Assembly (NCBI RefSeq): GCF_036002945.1
Contig: NZ_CP108529.1
Location: forward strand, 1,116,001-1,180,000
Source: Streptomyces sp. NBC_01224
Lineage (GTDB): Bacteria; Actinomycetota; Actinomycetes; Streptomycetales; Streptomycetaceae
Direction: 5' to 3'
DNA length: 64,000 bases
This document shows, piece by piece, positions 28,169 through 37,282 of the stretch. The position numbers and the translations under genes were made by a program. The notes below the pieces were generated by a model that made no database searches, had not been told where the DNA came from, and saw only the letters and a list, made by a program, of their open reading frames with translations. The stretch's first letter is position 1, and each line of letters starts with the position of its first letter.

Positions 28169-28996
28169 ATGCCCGCCGGCCCGCGCCCGTCCGTCCTCTT
28201 CGTCACCGACCTCGCCTACGAGGCCCGCGGTCGCCGCTACTGCGACGAGGACATCTATCTGACGTCGCGGTTGCGCGAGGAATTCGATGTCGCGCTCTGT
28301 CACCCCCGGGACGCCGCCGCGCTGCTCGACGGTTTCGACGCGGTCGTCGTACGCAACAGCGGTCCGGTGCTGCACTACCAGGAGGCGTACGACGCGTTCT
28401 GCGCGCGGGCGCGGGAGCTGGGCGTACGCGTCTACAACCCGCTGCACGGCCGCGGGGACATGGCGGGCAAGCAGTATCTGGTCGATCTGAGCCGGGGCGG
28501 ATACCCGGTGATCCCCACGGTGGACCGAGCGGCCGATCTGGGGCTGCTGCCCGCGGCCGCGGAGTATGCGGTCAAGCCGAAGCTGGGGGCGGACTCGGTC
28601 GGGCTGCGGTTCATACGGGAGGCCGCGCTGCCGGAGAGCGAGGACGGCACGCTGCTCATCCAGCCGCGGATCGACTTCCGTTACGAGGTGTCGTTCTACT
28701 TCATCGACCGCGATTTCCAGTACGCGCTGTACGCACCGCATCCGGAGCAGCGGTGGGTGCTGGAGCCGTACGAGCCGAGCGCGGCGGATCTGGAGTTCGC
28801 CCGCAGTTTCGTGGAGTGGAACAGTCTCGGCCATGGCATCCAGCGGGTCGACGCCTGCCGGACCGCGGCGGGCGAGCTGCTGCTCGTCGAGTTGGAGGAC
28901 CTCAATCCGTATCTCTCGCTGGACCGGGTGGCGGAGCCGGTGCGGGAGGCGTTCGTGGCCCGTATGAAGGCTTCCGTGCGGGATCTGCTGGCCTGA
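28169..28996 (+). CDS. ATP-grasp-like protein of unknown substrate
   Basis: 275 residues from the ATG at 28169. Layout resembles RimK/glutathione-synthetase-type ATP-grasp ligases: an N-terminal alpha/beta part ([22 protein letters not shown]), an entry into the grasp with [32 protein letters not shown], an [13 protein letters not shown] lysine-loop, an [15 protein letters not shown] strand, and [17 protein letters not shown] near the end, where acidic and asparagine residues usually bind magnesium. Not part of an operon; a hairpin terminator follows. Could join an amino or acid group to a peptide or metabolite; substrate cannot be told. Confidence 0.7.
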   Translation: MPAGPRPSVLFVTDLAYEARGRRYCDEDIYLTSRLREEFDVALCHPRDAAALLDGFDAVVVRNSGPVLHYQEAYDAFCARARELGVRVYNPLHGRGDMAGKQYLVDLSRGGYPVIPTVDRAADLGLLPAAAEYAVKPKLGADSVGLRFIREAALPESEDGTLLIQPRIDFRYEVSFYFIDRDFQYALYAPHPEQRWVLEPYEPSAADLEFARSFVEWNSLGHGIQRVDACRTAAGELLLVELEDLNPYLSLDRVAEPVREAFVARMKASVRDLLA

Positions 28997-29008
28997 CGCC
29001 ACGTCCGG

Positions 29009-29032
29009 CCGTCCCCCACATGCGGGGGACGG
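29009..29032 (+). terminator. Stem-loop terminator after the ATP-grasp gene
   Basis: Perfect 9-base arms (29009-29017 and 29024-29032), 6-base loop, beginning 13 bases after the stop and ending 22 bases before the MFS start. Confidence 0.7.
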
Positions 29033-29054
29033 GGGCCGGTGTGAGGGTGCAAGC

Positions 29055-31130
29055 GTGACTACTGCCAGCGAGACCGCCCCCGCCGCGCAGAGTGCCGTCG
29101 CGCCACCCGTACTCGATCCGCGCCGCAGGAACATCGTCTTCGTAACGATCGTGCTGGGGCTCCTGCTGGCCGCCCTGGACCAGACGATCGTCGGCACCGC
29201 ACTGCCGACGATCGTCTCGGATCTCGGCGGCGCCGCGCATATGTCCTGGGTAGTCACCGCGTATCTGCTCGCCGAGACGGTGGCGACGGTCCTGGTCGGC
29301 AAGTTCGGCGACCTGTTCGGCCGGAAGATCATCTTCCAGCTGTCGGCGATCATCTTTATCACCGGCTCGTTCCTGTGCGGCCTCGCGACCAATATGACGC
29401 TGTTGATCATCTGGCGCGGACTGCAGGGCATCGGCGCGGGCGGGCTGATGGTCACCTCGATGGCGCTGATCGCCGATGTGATCCCCTTGCGCGAGCGCGG
29501 CAAGTACCAGGGTGCGCTGGGTGCGGTCTTCGGGGTGTCGACGGTGATCGGACCGCTGCTGGGCGGGCTCTTCACCGACCATCTGAGCTGGCGCTGGGCG
29601 TTCTACGTCAATGTGCCGATCGCGATCGTGGTGGTCATCGCCGCCGCCCGGACGATCCCGTCGGTGAAGGCCGCCGGGCGGCCCGTGATCGACTATCTGG
29701 GCATCACGATGGTCACGGTCGGCGCGAGCGCACTGATCCTGGCGACCAGCTGGGGCGGCAATGAGTACGCATGGGGATCGCCCGTCATCATCGGTCTCTT
29801 CGCGGGCGGTGCCGTGGCACTGGCGCTCTTCTGCCTCGTGGAGTTCCGGGCCCAGGAACCGATGCTGCCGATGCGGCTGTTCCGGAATCCGGTGTTCACC
29901 GTCTGCTCGATCCTGAGCTTCATCGTGGGCTTCGCGATGCTCGGCGCGATGATCTTCCTGCCGACGTATCTCCAGTACGTGGACGGCGACTCGGCGACCC
30001 TGTCGGGGGTGCGGACACTGCCCATGGTCATCGGGCTGCTCGTCGCCTCGATCTTCAGCGGCAATGTGGTCTCCAAGACGGGCCAGTACCGGATCTTCCC
30101 CATCGTGGGCTCGCTGATCATGGCGGTCGGGCTGTTTCTGCTCTCCCGGATGGGCCCGGGCAGCGGAGTGTGGCTGGAATCGCTCTACATGCTGGTTCTC
30201 GGGGTCGGCATCGGCCTGTGCATGCAGGTGCTCACGATCGCAGTGCAGAACACGGTCGACTACTCGGATCTGGGTACGGCGACGTCGGGCGTGACATTCT
30301 TCCGTACGCTCGGCAGCTCCTTCGGTACGGCGGTCTTCGGCACGATCTACGCCAATGCGCTGAAGCCGAATCTGACCGACGGCGTCGCGGCGGCGGCCCG
30401 GGCGGGCGGCGACCCCGCGGTGCTGGCGAGGGCCGCGCAGAGCCCGCACGGGCTGCACGGTCTGCCCGCCGCGCAGTCCGCGCCACTGGCCCAGGCATAC
30501 GCCGACACACTGCACACCGTGTTCCTGTGGACGGTACCGGTCGCGGTCCTGGGGTTCGTCGTGGCGCTCTTCCTGAAGCAGGTGAAGCTGCGCGACACGG
30601 CGCGGGTCGGCTCGACGGACATGGGCGAGGGATTCGCCCAGCCCGGCGCCGGCGACTCGGTCAAGCTCCTGGAATTCTCCGTGGCCAAGATCCTGCACGG
30701 AGCGGGTGGCGACACGGCACGGCGGATCGTCGCGGAGTCGGACACCCGGCTGGACATGGCAGGGGCCTGGGCGGTGATGCAGGTCGAGCTGTTCACCCGG
30801 ATGGTCGGCCATGCGGGTCTGAACCTGATCGCGACCCGGCACCGGGTTCCGCCGGAGGTGCTGGTGCCGGTCTTCGACCGGATGATCGAGGAGGGCTATC
30901 TCACCGGCGACGGTCATCTGTTCATGCATACGGCCGCCGGGAGCCGGGAGGCAGCGGCGATCAACGACGCGTGGGCGCGGTGGCTCAATGAGCGCCTGGA
31001 CGAGCACGGGGCACGCCCGGACGACCGGCAGCTGCGGGCGGCGGTGGATGTGATCGCCAAGCGGTTACTCGCGGAGGACCTGGCGCAGGAGCTCTCGCCG
31101 GAGAAGCCGCAGGTGGAGGCCGCCATCTGA
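29055..31130 (+). CDS. DHA2-family MFS drug exporter with a C-terminal winged-helix-like extension
   Basis: 691 residues from the GTG at 29055. Fourteen-helix EmrB/QacA-type exporter: [19 protein letters not shown] is motif D1, [10 protein letters not shown] motif A, GxxxGPLLGG motif C. The transporter ends near residue 510; about 170 more residues follow ([18 protein letters not shown] ... [18 protein letters not shown] ... [20 protein letters not shown]) that look like a cytoplasmic winged-helix or MarR-like domain, seen in some actinobacterial exporters. It may sense the substrate or the transporter state. A TTA codon sits at codon 671 (31065-31067), so full-length synthesis may need bldA tRNA. 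Proton-driven efflux of a hydrophobic drug or lipid is the likely role. Confidence 0.85.
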   Translation: MTTASETAPAAQSAVAPPVLDPRRRNIVFVTIVLGLLLAALDQTIVGTALPTIVSDLGGAAHMSWVVTAYLLAETVATVLVGKFGDLFGRKIIFQLSAIIFITGSFLCGLATNMTLLIIWRGLQGIGAGGLMVTSMALIADVIPLRERGKYQGALGAVFGVSTVIGPLLGGLFTDHLSWRWAFYVNVPIAIVVVIAAARTIPSVKAAGRPVIDYLGITMVTVGASALILATSWGGNEYAWGSPVIIGLFAGGAVALALFCLVEFRAQEPMLPMRLFRNPVFTVCSILSFIVGFAMLGAMIFLPTYLQYVDGDSATLSGVRTLPMVIGLLVASIFSGNVVSKTGQYRIFPIVGSLIMAVGLFLLSRMGPGSGVWLESLYMLVLGVGIGLCMQVLTIAVQNTVDYSDLGTATSGVTFFRTLGSSFGTAVFGTIYANALKPNLTDGVAAAARAGGDPAVLARAAQSPHGLHGLPAAQSAPLAQAYADTLHTVFLWTVPVAVLGFVVALFLKQVKLRDTARVGSTDMGEGFAQPGAGDSVKLLEFSVAKILHGAGGDTARRIVAESDTRLDMAGAWAVMQVELFTRMVGHAGLNLIATRHRVPPEVLVPVFDRMIEEGYLTGDGHLFMHTAAGSREAAAINDAWARWLNERLDEHGARPDDRQLRAAVDVIAKRLLAEDLAQELSPEKPQVEAAI

Positions 31131-31156
31131 ACAGCCCCGGTCACCGCGCGGCCGGG

Positions 31157-31606
31157 TCAGTCGACGAAGACCGCCGTCGAGTACACCCAGGCGCCTTCGG
31201 ACCGGACGAAGCGGCTCTTCTCGTGGAGCGAGTCCGGCCGCCCGCCGTCGGTGTAGTGCGCGCGGAAGGTTACCGTTCCTGTGATGTGGAACGCGCTGCC
31301 GTCCGTCGTCTCCAGGATCTCCAGGCGCACCCACCGCATCCCGGGATCGAAGTCGACGGCGGGCGGCCGGGTGTCGGGGTGCCAGGTGCGAAGCAGATAC
31401 GCCTCGTCCCGGACGACGAATGCGGCGTACCTGGAGCGCATCAGCGCCTCGCAGGTCGGCGCTGCGACGGTCCCGGCGTGCAGGCGTCCGCAGCAGTCCG
31501 CGTAGGTGGCGGGCAGGCCGCACGGGCACGGCGACTCCGCGGTGATCGCGGGCGTCCGCGTTTTGGCGGTGGCGGACCGCTTCGGTCGTGTGGTGCGTCG
31601 TGACAT
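31157..31606 (-). CDS. YchJ-family SEC-C motif protein
   Basis: 149 residues. The N-terminal basic tail is followed by the SEC-C zinc motif SPCPCGLPATYADCCGRLH (residues about 25-43), LMRSRYAAFVVRDEAYLLRTWHP and an NTF2-like domain ending AWVYSTAVFVD. UPF0225/YchJ proteins are of unknown function; the SEC-C knuckle binds zinc. Convergent with the MFS gene, 26 bases apart. ATG at 31606 has no strong ribosome site. Confidence 0.85.
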   Translation of the reverse strand: MSRRTTRPKRSATAKTRTPAITAESPCPCGLPATYADCCGRLHAGTVAAPTCEALMRSRYAAFVVRDEAYLLRTWHPDTRPPAVDFDPGMRWVRLEILETTDGSAFHITGTVTFRAHYTDGGRPDSLHEKSRFVRSEGAWVYSTAVFVD

Positions 31607-31636
31607 GCGTCCATTGTCACCTGCGGCCCGGCCGGT

Positions 31637-32602
31637 TCAGCCGGCCGGGGTGAAGCGGCGACGGTACTCGCTGGGAGTCAGTCCGGTGCGGCGGCGGAGC
31701 TGGGTCCGCAGATTCGTCGCCGTACCGAGTCCGCTGGTGCGGGCGACCACGTCGAGGCGTTCCTCGCCGCGCTCCATCAGCCGGCAGGCGAGGGTGATCC
31801 GGCGTTCGGTCAGCCAGCCGAGCGGGGTCGTGCCGAGCTGGGCGCGGAAGCGGCGGTGCAGGGTGGCCGGGCTCACGGCGGCGCGGGCGGCGAGGCCGGT
31901 CACCGTGAGGTCCGTGCCGAGGTGTTCCTCGGCCCAGGCGAGGAGCGGGCCGAGCGAGGTGTCGGGGACGTCGGGCAGGGGGTGCTCGACGAACTGGCGC
32001 TGGCCGCCGTCGCGGTGGACCGCGAAGACCAGACGGCGACTCACAGCGGCCGCGATCTCCGCGCCGTGGTCGGAGCGGATGATGTGGAGACCGGTGTCCA
32101 GGGCGGCGGCGCTGCCGGCTGCGGTGATCACCCGGCCGTCGTCGACGAAGAGCACATCCGGGTCGAGGTGGACCTGCGGGTGGCGGGCGATGAAGGCGTC
32201 GGCCCAGCGCCAGTGGGTGGTGGCCCGTCGACCGTCGAGCACTCCGGCGGCGGCCAGCGTGAACGTACCCGTGCAGAAGCTGACCAGCCTGGCTCCCCGG
32301 GCGTCCGCGCGTCTGATCGCGTCGAGGACGGCCGGATCGGGTTCGGTCTCCGGGTCGGGGCGGTTCGGCACGATGACGGTGTCGGCGCGGTCCACGGCAT
32401 CGAGCCCGGCGGTGCCGGAGAGCTGGAAGAGACCCTGGTGCATGCGCACGGTCGGGGTCTCGGCGCACAGCTCGAATTCGTACCAGGGCACGGGCAGCTC
32501 GGGACGGCGCAGCCCGAAGAGTTCGGTGGCCACGCCCATCTCGAAGGGGTTGGAGCCGGCCGAGACGATCATTGCGACCCGGTGCGAGGATTCTTGCGCC
32601 AT
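31637..32602 (-). CDS. GlxA-type transcriptional regulator (DJ-1/PfpI + AraC HTH)
   Basis: 321 residues. Residues about 8-180 form a DJ-1/PfpI-like domain with VSFCTGTFTLAAAGVLDGRRATTHW around the nucleophile elbow; residues about 215-318 are a two-HTH AraC domain (SPATLHRRFRAQLGTTPLGWLTERRITLACRLM and TATNLRTQLRRRTGLTPSEYRRRF). Divergent from the cupin gene at 32655, with about 50 bases shared, so it probably controls that gene. Confidence 0.9.
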   Translation of the reverse strand: MAQESSHRVAMIVSAGSNPFEMGVATELFGLRRPELPVPWYEFELCAETPTVRMHQGLFQLSGTAGLDAVDRADTVIVPNRPDPETEPDPAVLDAIRRADARGARLVSFCTGTFTLAAAGVLDGRRATTHWRWADAFIARHPQVHLDPDVLFVDDGRVITAAGSAAALDTGLHIIRSDHGAEIAAAVSRRLVFAVHRDGGQRQFVEHPLPDVPDTSLGPLLAWAEEHLGTDLTVTGLAARAAVSPATLHRRFRAQLGTTPLGWLTERRITLACRLMERGEERLDVVARTSGLGTATNLRTQLRRRTGLTPSEYRRRFTPAG

Positions 32603-32654
32603 ATGCGATTCCTAGCACTCACGAAGGCCCGGGCCAAGGCCGAGGATGGGGATC

Positions 32655-33071
32655 ATGAGCAATGACACGACGAAGACCGCGCCCGGCCCCATCCTGCTGA
32701 GCGATGCGCTGAAAACGTTCGAGGCCCTGTGGAGCCCGCGGATCGTGGCCCGCGTCAACGACTACGACGTGCGAATCTCCAAGGTCCGCGGTGAGCATGT
32801 GTGGCACGTCCATGAGGACACCGACGAGTTCTTTCTCGTGTTGGACGGCACGCTGGACATCCAGCTGCGCGAGACGGACGGGGAGAGGACCGTCACCCTC
32901 GCCCGTGGCGCGGTGTTCGTCGTTCCGCGCGGGACCTGGCACAAGCCGTCCGCCGCCGACGGGGCCTCGGTCCTGTTCTTCGAGCCCTCCGGTACCCCGT
33001 CCGTGGGCGACCGGCACGACGAGGTCCCCGGCCATGTGGATGTGACGATCGGCCATGCCCTGGGGAGCTGA
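32655..33071 (+). CDS. Cupin-domain protein
   Basis: 138 residues from the ATG at 32655 (GGGG lies just upstream); an in-frame ATG at 32646 would add three residues. Single cupin: HVWHVHEDTDEFFLVLDGTLDIQLRE holds the first metal motif (two His, one Glu) and GAVFVVPRGTWHKPSA the second His. Probably a small metal-dependent isomerase, dioxygenase or sensor; reaction unknown. Divergent from a GlxA-type regulator. Confidence 0.85.
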   Translation: MSNDTTKTAPGPILLSDALKTFEALWSPRIVARVNDYDVRISKVRGEHVWHVHEDTDEFFLVLDGTLDIQLRETDGERTVTLARGAVFVVPRGTWHKPSAADGASVLFFEPSGTPSVGDRHDEVPGHVDVTIGHALGS

Positions 33072-33130
33072 ACGCGGCGGTGACCCGGCGGGGTTGACAC
33101 TGTGACGGGCCACGGGTCAGAGTCCCGCCG

Positions 33131-34618
33131 ATGGAGATCACCGAGCTGACCCCCGCCGAACGCCGCGTATGGGATGCCTTCCCGCGCGGCGTTCCCGTCG
33201 ACTTCCGTACGGGCCTGGAGGACGAGGACGACCCGGATACCGGAGCCGGCTGGGGGCCGGAGCGCACGGTGCGCGGCGAGGTGCTGCGGGCCCTGCTGAT
33301 CAGCGGCCGGCAGGAGGACGGCGAGGTGGCCGCGCTGCGTGTGATGGGCGCACGCATCTCGGGCTTCCTGAACGTGCGGTACGCGACGGCCGAGTACGCG
33401 GTGCTGCTGGCCGGCTGTCACTTCGAACAGGCGCCGAATCTGTACGGGGCGCAGCTGCGCCAGCTCAACCTCAGCAATTCGGTGCTCCCGGGCCTGGCCG
33501 CCGCCACCGTCCGGATCGACGGTGTACTGAGGCTCACGGACTGCCGGATCTCCGGCCCGGTCCGACTCGGCGGTTCGAGGATCACCCAGGCGTTGTTCTT
33601 CGACCGCACCCGGATCGGGGTGAACGCCGACGGTTCGACGGCGGCCGGCGACGAAGCGGTCCTCCAGCTCAATCATGTGATCGTCGGGGACGACATGTGG
33701 ATGCCGGCACTCGTCGTGCACGGCGAGTTCCGCCTCGACGGTGCCGCCGTCACCGGGCAGGTACTGCTGAACGACGCCGAGCTGCTGAATCCGGGGGCGA
33801 CCGCACTCCAGGCGGAGACGCTGACGGTCGGCACCGATGTCCACGCGATGCGGATCCGGGTCGAGGGGCGCACCAATGTGCGCGGCAGCCGGATACCGGG
33901 GCAGCTCAACTTCGCGTACGCACGGCTTTCGAACCCCGGCGGTGTCGCCGTGCGTGCCGGCAGTTGCACGGTCGGCGAGCTGTCGCTCCGGGAGGCGGCT
34001 CCGATCGAGGGAAGGGTGAATCTGCGCCGCGCGCAGATCGATCTCATCCACGCCGACCCGACGGTCTGGCCGCGCGATGTCCGCCTCGACGGGCTGACGT
34101 ACACCGCTCTGCTCCCCCATCTGCCCGCCGGGCAACGGCTGCCGCTGCTCGGACGCGAGGAGGAGGGATACGTTCCGCACGCGTACGAGCAGTTGACGGC
34201 GGCGTACCGGCGGATCGGTGACGACGACGCGGCACGCACCGTACTGCTCGCCAAACAGCGCACCCACCGCGCCACCCTGCCGGGATACGCGAGGGTGTGG
34301 GGATATCTGCAGGACGTCACCGTGGGGTACGGCTTCCGGCCGGTGCGGGCGGCGGCCTGGCTCTTCTCGCTGCTGCTCATCGGGTCGCTGGCGTACGGAT
34401 TGCACTGTCCGCCGCCACTGAAGGCCGGTGAGGCCCCGCCGTTCAGTGCGTTCTTCTACACCCTGGATCTGCTGCTGCCGGTCATCGACTTCGGGCAGGA
34501 GAAGGCGTTCAACCCGCAGGGCTGGTACCAGTACCTGTCATATCTGCTGATCGCGGCCGGGTGGCTGCTCGCGACGACGATCGCCGCGGGCATCACCCGG
34601 TCGGTCAGCCGTCAGTGA
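33131..34618 (+). CDS. Membrane protein with a long pentapeptide/bactofilin-like beta-helix domain
   Basis: 495 residues. Residues about 50-330 carry loosely repeated strands (LRVMGARISGFLNVRYATAEYAVLLAGCHFE, LRLTDCRISGPVRLGGSRI, and similar units of about 20 residues), suggesting a right-handed beta-helix. A linker with RDVRLDGLTYTAL and YEQLTAAYRRIGDDDAARTVLLAKQR follows, then a basic stretch and two or three helices (AAWLFSLLLIGSLAYGL, YLSYLLIAAGWLLATTIAAGI). The cytoplasmic helix-rich part and membrane end are the same as in proteins often labelled membrane oxidoreductase in Streptomyces, but no redox motif is seen here. Function unknown. Convergent with the methyltransferase gene. Confidence 0.75.
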   Translation: MEITELTPAERRVWDAFPRGVPVDFRTGLEDEDDPDTGAGWGPERTVRGEVLRALLISGRQEDGEVAALRVMGARISGFLNVRYATAEYAVLLAGCHFEQAPNLYGAQLRQLNLSNSVLPGLAAATVRIDGVLRLTDCRISGPVRLGGSRITQALFFDRTRIGVNADGSTAAGDEAVLQLNHVIVGDDMWMPALVVHGEFRLDGAAVTGQVLLNDAELLNPGATALQAETLTVGTDVHAMRIRVEGRTNVRGSRIPGQLNFAYARLSNPGGVAVRAGSCTVGELSLREAAPIEGRVNLRRAQIDLIHADPTVWPRDVRLDGLTYTALLPHLPAGQRLPLLGREEEGYVPHAYEQLTAAYRRIGDDDAARTVLLAKQRTHRATLPGYARVWGYLQDVTVGYGFRPVRAAAWLFSLLLIGSLAYGLHCPPPLKAGEAPPFSAFFYTLDLLLPVIDFGQEKAFNPQGWYQYLSYLLIAAGWLLATTIAAGITRSVSRQ

Positions 34619-34636
34619 CGACGCGGGGCCGGGCGG

Positions 34637-35446
34637 TCAGGCCTTGCGGGCTACGCCGGCGTAGCCCGGGATCGGCTCGTCGCCGCGGACGTCGATGGCC
34701 TCGCCGAGTTCCGGATGCCAGTCCGCGGAGAGCGTGACACCCGGCTCGACGAGTTCGAGTCCGTCGAAGAACGTGGTGAATTCGGCGTGGGAACGCAGGC
34801 GCAGTGTCATCCCGCGAGCCTTGTACATGGCGGATGCCTGTGCCGCACCCTCGGGGTCGAAGTCCCCGGTGGTGTGCGAGAGAACCAGGTAGCTGCCGGA
34901 GGGGAGCCGCTCGACCAGGCGGTCGACGAGTTCGGCCGCGCCGTCCTCGTCGTCCAGGAAGTGCAGCAGGGCCAGCAGCGACAGCGCGATCGGCTTGCCG
35001 AAGTCGAGGACCTTGCCGGCCTGCTCCAGGATGACTTCCGGCTTGCGGGCATCGGCCTGGATGTACTCGGTGGCGCCCTGTGGGGTGGAGCGCAGCAGGG
35101 CCGCCGCGTGCGCGAGAACGATCGGGTCGTTGTCGCAGTAGACGATGCGCGCGTCCGGGGCGGTCCGCTGGGCGATCTGGTGGAGGTTCGGCTCGGTGGG
35201 GATACCGGTGCCGATGTCGAGAAACTGGCGGATGCCGTTCTCGGCCAGCCACCGGGTGGCCCGGTGCATGAAGGCCCTGTTGACCCGGGCCATGTCGCGC
35301 CCTCTGGCGTCGAGGGCCAGCAGCTGCTGGGCCATCTGTTCGTCGACCGGGTAGTTGTCCTTGCCGCCGAGGAACCAGTCGTACATCCGGGCGGGATGCG
35401 GCTTGCTGGTGTCGATCTCAATGGCTTGGGGTTCGTGCCCGGTCAT
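34637..35446 (-). CDS. SAM-dependent methyltransferase, DUF574 (Methyltransf_19) family
   Basis: 269 residues from the ATG at 35446 (GGAG about 10 bases up); an in-frame ATG at 35458 is possible. The actinomycete-specific family is recognised from IDTSKPHPARMYDWFLGGKDNYPVDEQMA, then the SAM motif FLDIGTGIPTEPNLH, VYCDNDPIVLAHAAALL and YIQADARKPEVIL. Substrate unknown; Streptomyces genomes hold dozens of copies. Often found near Xre/DUF397 genes, as here. Confidence 0.9.
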   Translation of the reverse strand: MTGHEPQAIEIDTSKPHPARMYDWFLGGKDNYPVDEQMAQQLLALDARGRDMARVNRAFMHRATRWLAENGIRQFLDIGTGIPTEPNLHQIAQRTAPDARIVYCDNDPIVLAHAAALLRSTPQGATEYIQADARKPEVILEQAGKVLDFGKPIALSLLALLHFLDDEDGAAELVDRLVERLPSGSYLVLSHTTGDFDPEGAAQASAMYKARGMTLRLRSHAEFTTFFDGLELVEPGVTLSADWHPELGEAIDVRGDEPIPGYAGVARKA

Positions 35447-35519
35447 AGCGCGCTCCATGGGTCCATAGGTCGGCGAACAACAAGAGTGTGGGGCGAGGAG
35501 GGGCTCCGGCGCTGCGGAT

Positions 35520-35756
35520 TCAGGTGAGAAGGAAGTCCGCCTGGCCGGACTTGGCCCCCTGGATGAAGGCGGCGATCTCACGGTGGGAGTAGATCAGGGC
35601 GGGGCCGTCGGGATCGGCGGACTGACGCACGGCGACTCTGCCGTCCGACAGCTTCATGGCTTCGACGCAATTGCCTCCGTTCCCACCGCTCCACGGCTTG
35701 TACCAGCCCTCGGAGCCGAGTTCGGCGGCCGGCATGCCGTTGTATATGGGTTCCAT
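35520..35756 (-). CDS. DUF397 protein, partner of the adjacent Xre regulator
   Basis: 78 residues. Matches DUF397: WYKPWSGGNGGNCVEAMKLSDGRVAVRQSADPDGPALIYSHREIAAFIQGAKSG. ATG at 35756 shares one base with the stop of the Xre gene (TGATG), so they are coupled. In S. coelicolor, pairs of this type (scr1/scr2-like, WhiJ/BldB-linked) affect development and antibiotic production, and the DUF397 protein antagonises the DNA-binding partner, much like a toxin-antitoxin pair. Confidence 0.9.
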   Translation of the reverse strand: MEPIYNGMPAAELGSEGWYKPWSGGNGGNCVEAMKLSDGRVAVRQSADPDGPALIYSHREIAAFIQGAKSGQADFLLT

Positions 35757-36616
35757 CACAGCTCCTTGCGGAAGTCCCGGAGGATTTCCTTCGTGCGTTG
35801 TGCAGTTGCGGCCTGAGCCGCCATGCGGTCCATGACTTCGAGGTAGGAGGCCACCTCGGGGCGCGCGTCGAAGTAGACGGCTCCGGTCAGGTACTCGCTG
35901 TAAACCATGTCGGGGAGTTCAGGGACGCCGAAGCGGAAGAGGACGAAGGGGCCGTAGGTGCCCGGATGGTGGCCGGTCGAGAATTCCGCGATCTGCAGCG
36001 TCACATGCGGCATCTCGGTCGCTTCGAGCAGCCGGTCGATCTGTCCGCGCATGGCGTCGACGCTGCCGACGGGACGGCGCAGCACCGTCTCGTCCATCAC
36101 CACCCACAGCTTCGGGGAGTCCGGCCTGGTCAGCAGGGACTGACGCTCCATCCGCAGCGCCACATGGCGCTCGATGTCCTCGGGCCTGGTCTGGCCGACG
36201 GCTCCGGTGCGCATCACCGAGCGCGCGTAGTCCTCGGTCTGCAGCAGTCCGGGGACGAAGTGCGGCTCGTACATGCGCAGGAGGCTCGCGGCGCCCTCCA
36301 GGCTGACGTACATGCTGAACCAGTCGGGCAGCACATCGTGGAAGCGCTGCCACCAGCCGGGTTTATTGGCCTCCTCGGCGAGCTCCACGAAGGCGTCGGC
36401 CTCGTCGTCGGCGATCCCGTACGCCTTCAGCAGCAGCTGGACGTAGGGGATCTTGAGAGCGACCTCGGCGGTCTCCATCCTGCGTATCGTCGCAGGTGCG
36501 ACCCGCAGCACCTTGGCAGCCTGGTCACGGCTCAGGCCGACACGCTCCCGCAGATCCTGCAGGCGTTTGCCGAGAACGACCTGACCCACGGTCGGGGCGG
36601 ACCGCGGTTCGCTCAC
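35756..36616 (-). CDS. Xre-family regulator with DUF5753 sensor domain (WhiJ-like)
   Basis: 286 residues. The GTG at 36616 follows an excellent GGGAGGT site. HTH at residues about 12-70 (LGKRLQDLRERVGLSRDQAAKVLRVAPATIRRMET) and DUF5753 at about 100-280 (YEPHFVPGLLQTEDYARSVMRTG ... FVLFRFGVPELPDMVYSEYLTGAVY). Acts as DNA-binding regulator; its own upstream region holds a perfect 21-bp palindrome, the best candidate operator. Forms an operon with DUF397. Confidence 0.92.
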   Translation of the reverse strand: MSEPRSAPTVGQVVLGKRLQDLRERVGLSRDQAAKVLRVAPATIRRMETAEVALKIPYVQLLLKAYGIADDEADAFVELAEEANKPGWWQRFHDVLPDWFSMYVSLEGAASLLRMYEPHFVPGLLQTEDYARSVMRTGAVGQTRPEDIERHVALRMERQSLLTRPDSPKLWVVMDETVLRRPVGSVDAMRGQIDRLLEATEMPHVTLQIAEFSTGHHPGTYGPFVLFRFGVPELPDMVYSEYLTGAVYFDARPEVASYLEVMDRMAAQAATAQRTKEILRDFRKEL

Positions 36617-36679
36617 TTCAGACCTCCCGATGCGCTGTTAGCCAGCAGTGTGCCATGCGCAGGCCGTTCAAGACAGAAC

Positions 36680-36700
36680 CACTCTGAAATTTTCAGAGTG
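36680..36700. promoter_or_regulatory. Perfect 21-bp palindrome, probable Xre operator
   Basis: Arms CACTCTGAAA (36680-36689) and TTTCAGAGTG (36691-36700) around one central base. It lies 64 bases before the Xre start and 124 before the divergent ATPase start, an AT-rich island in GC-rich DNA, so it could control both units. Confidence 0.75.
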
Positions 36701-36823
36701 CCCCTTGCCAAGTGTTCTCGACAGGGGGAGAGTTGGTGAGTGAACCAGTTCACGTAGTCACGGCCGCCCTCATTTGCGTGGGACCGCGGAGTGTGACGCA
36801 GCCCCCACTGTGAGGAATCGGTT

Positions 36824-37282
36824 GTGGCACCTGGCAGCGCGCTTGTCCCCCGGCTCATGGATCTCAGACCCGGGACGGAAGCGCTCCGGTACTGCTTCGC
36901 GCTGCCTGCGCACCCCGAGTCGGTGGCCGGTGCACGGCGGCTGACGAAGGCTCGGCTCGACGAGTGGCGGCTGGACGAGGACACGCACGAGGCGGCGATC
37001 CTGATCGTCTCGGAACTGGTCACCAACGCGGTGGTGCACACCGAGAGCGCTCGCGTCGTGTGTGAGCTGCACTACCTCGACAGACGGCTTCGCATAGCCG
37101 TACAGGACCAAGGACACCAGCCCGGCGGGCCGCAGCTGTGCCGCACCGCCGATGACGAGCACGGACGCGGCTTGCTGCTCGTCGACGCGATGAGCAGCTC
37201 CTGGGGTTCCCGCGACGCGGGCAACGGCTCGGGCCGCATCGTCTGGGCAGAACTGCCGCACGGCTCGGAGCGGTCATGTTGA
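36824..37282 (+). CDS. RsbW-like histidine-kinase-type ATPase (anti-sigma-factor-like)
   Basis: 152 residues from the GTG at 36824, 7 bases after GAGGA. GHKL ATPase fold: VSELVTNAVVHT is the N box (E and N for Mg-ATP) and DDEHGRGLLLVDAMSSSWG the G1/G2 region; the short DQG sequence stands in for the usual DxGxG. Such proteins phosphorylate or sequester regulators in Streptomyces and are commonly found beside Xre/DUF397 pairs. Divergent from the Xre gene; overlaps the next gene by 7 bases. Confidence 0.88.
   Translation: MAPGSALVPRLMDLRPGTEALRYCFALPAHPESVAGARRLTKARLDEWRLDEDTHEAAILIVSELVTNAVVHTESARVVCELHYLDRRLRIAVQDQGHQPGGPQLCRTADDEHGRGLLLVDAMSSSWGSRDAGNGSGRIVWAELPHGSERSC

Noticed and set aside
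28902..31007. 701-residue minus-strand frame opposite the MFS exporter
   Set aside because: His/Arg/Asp-rich with no fold; the plus frame is a clear 14-helix transporter.
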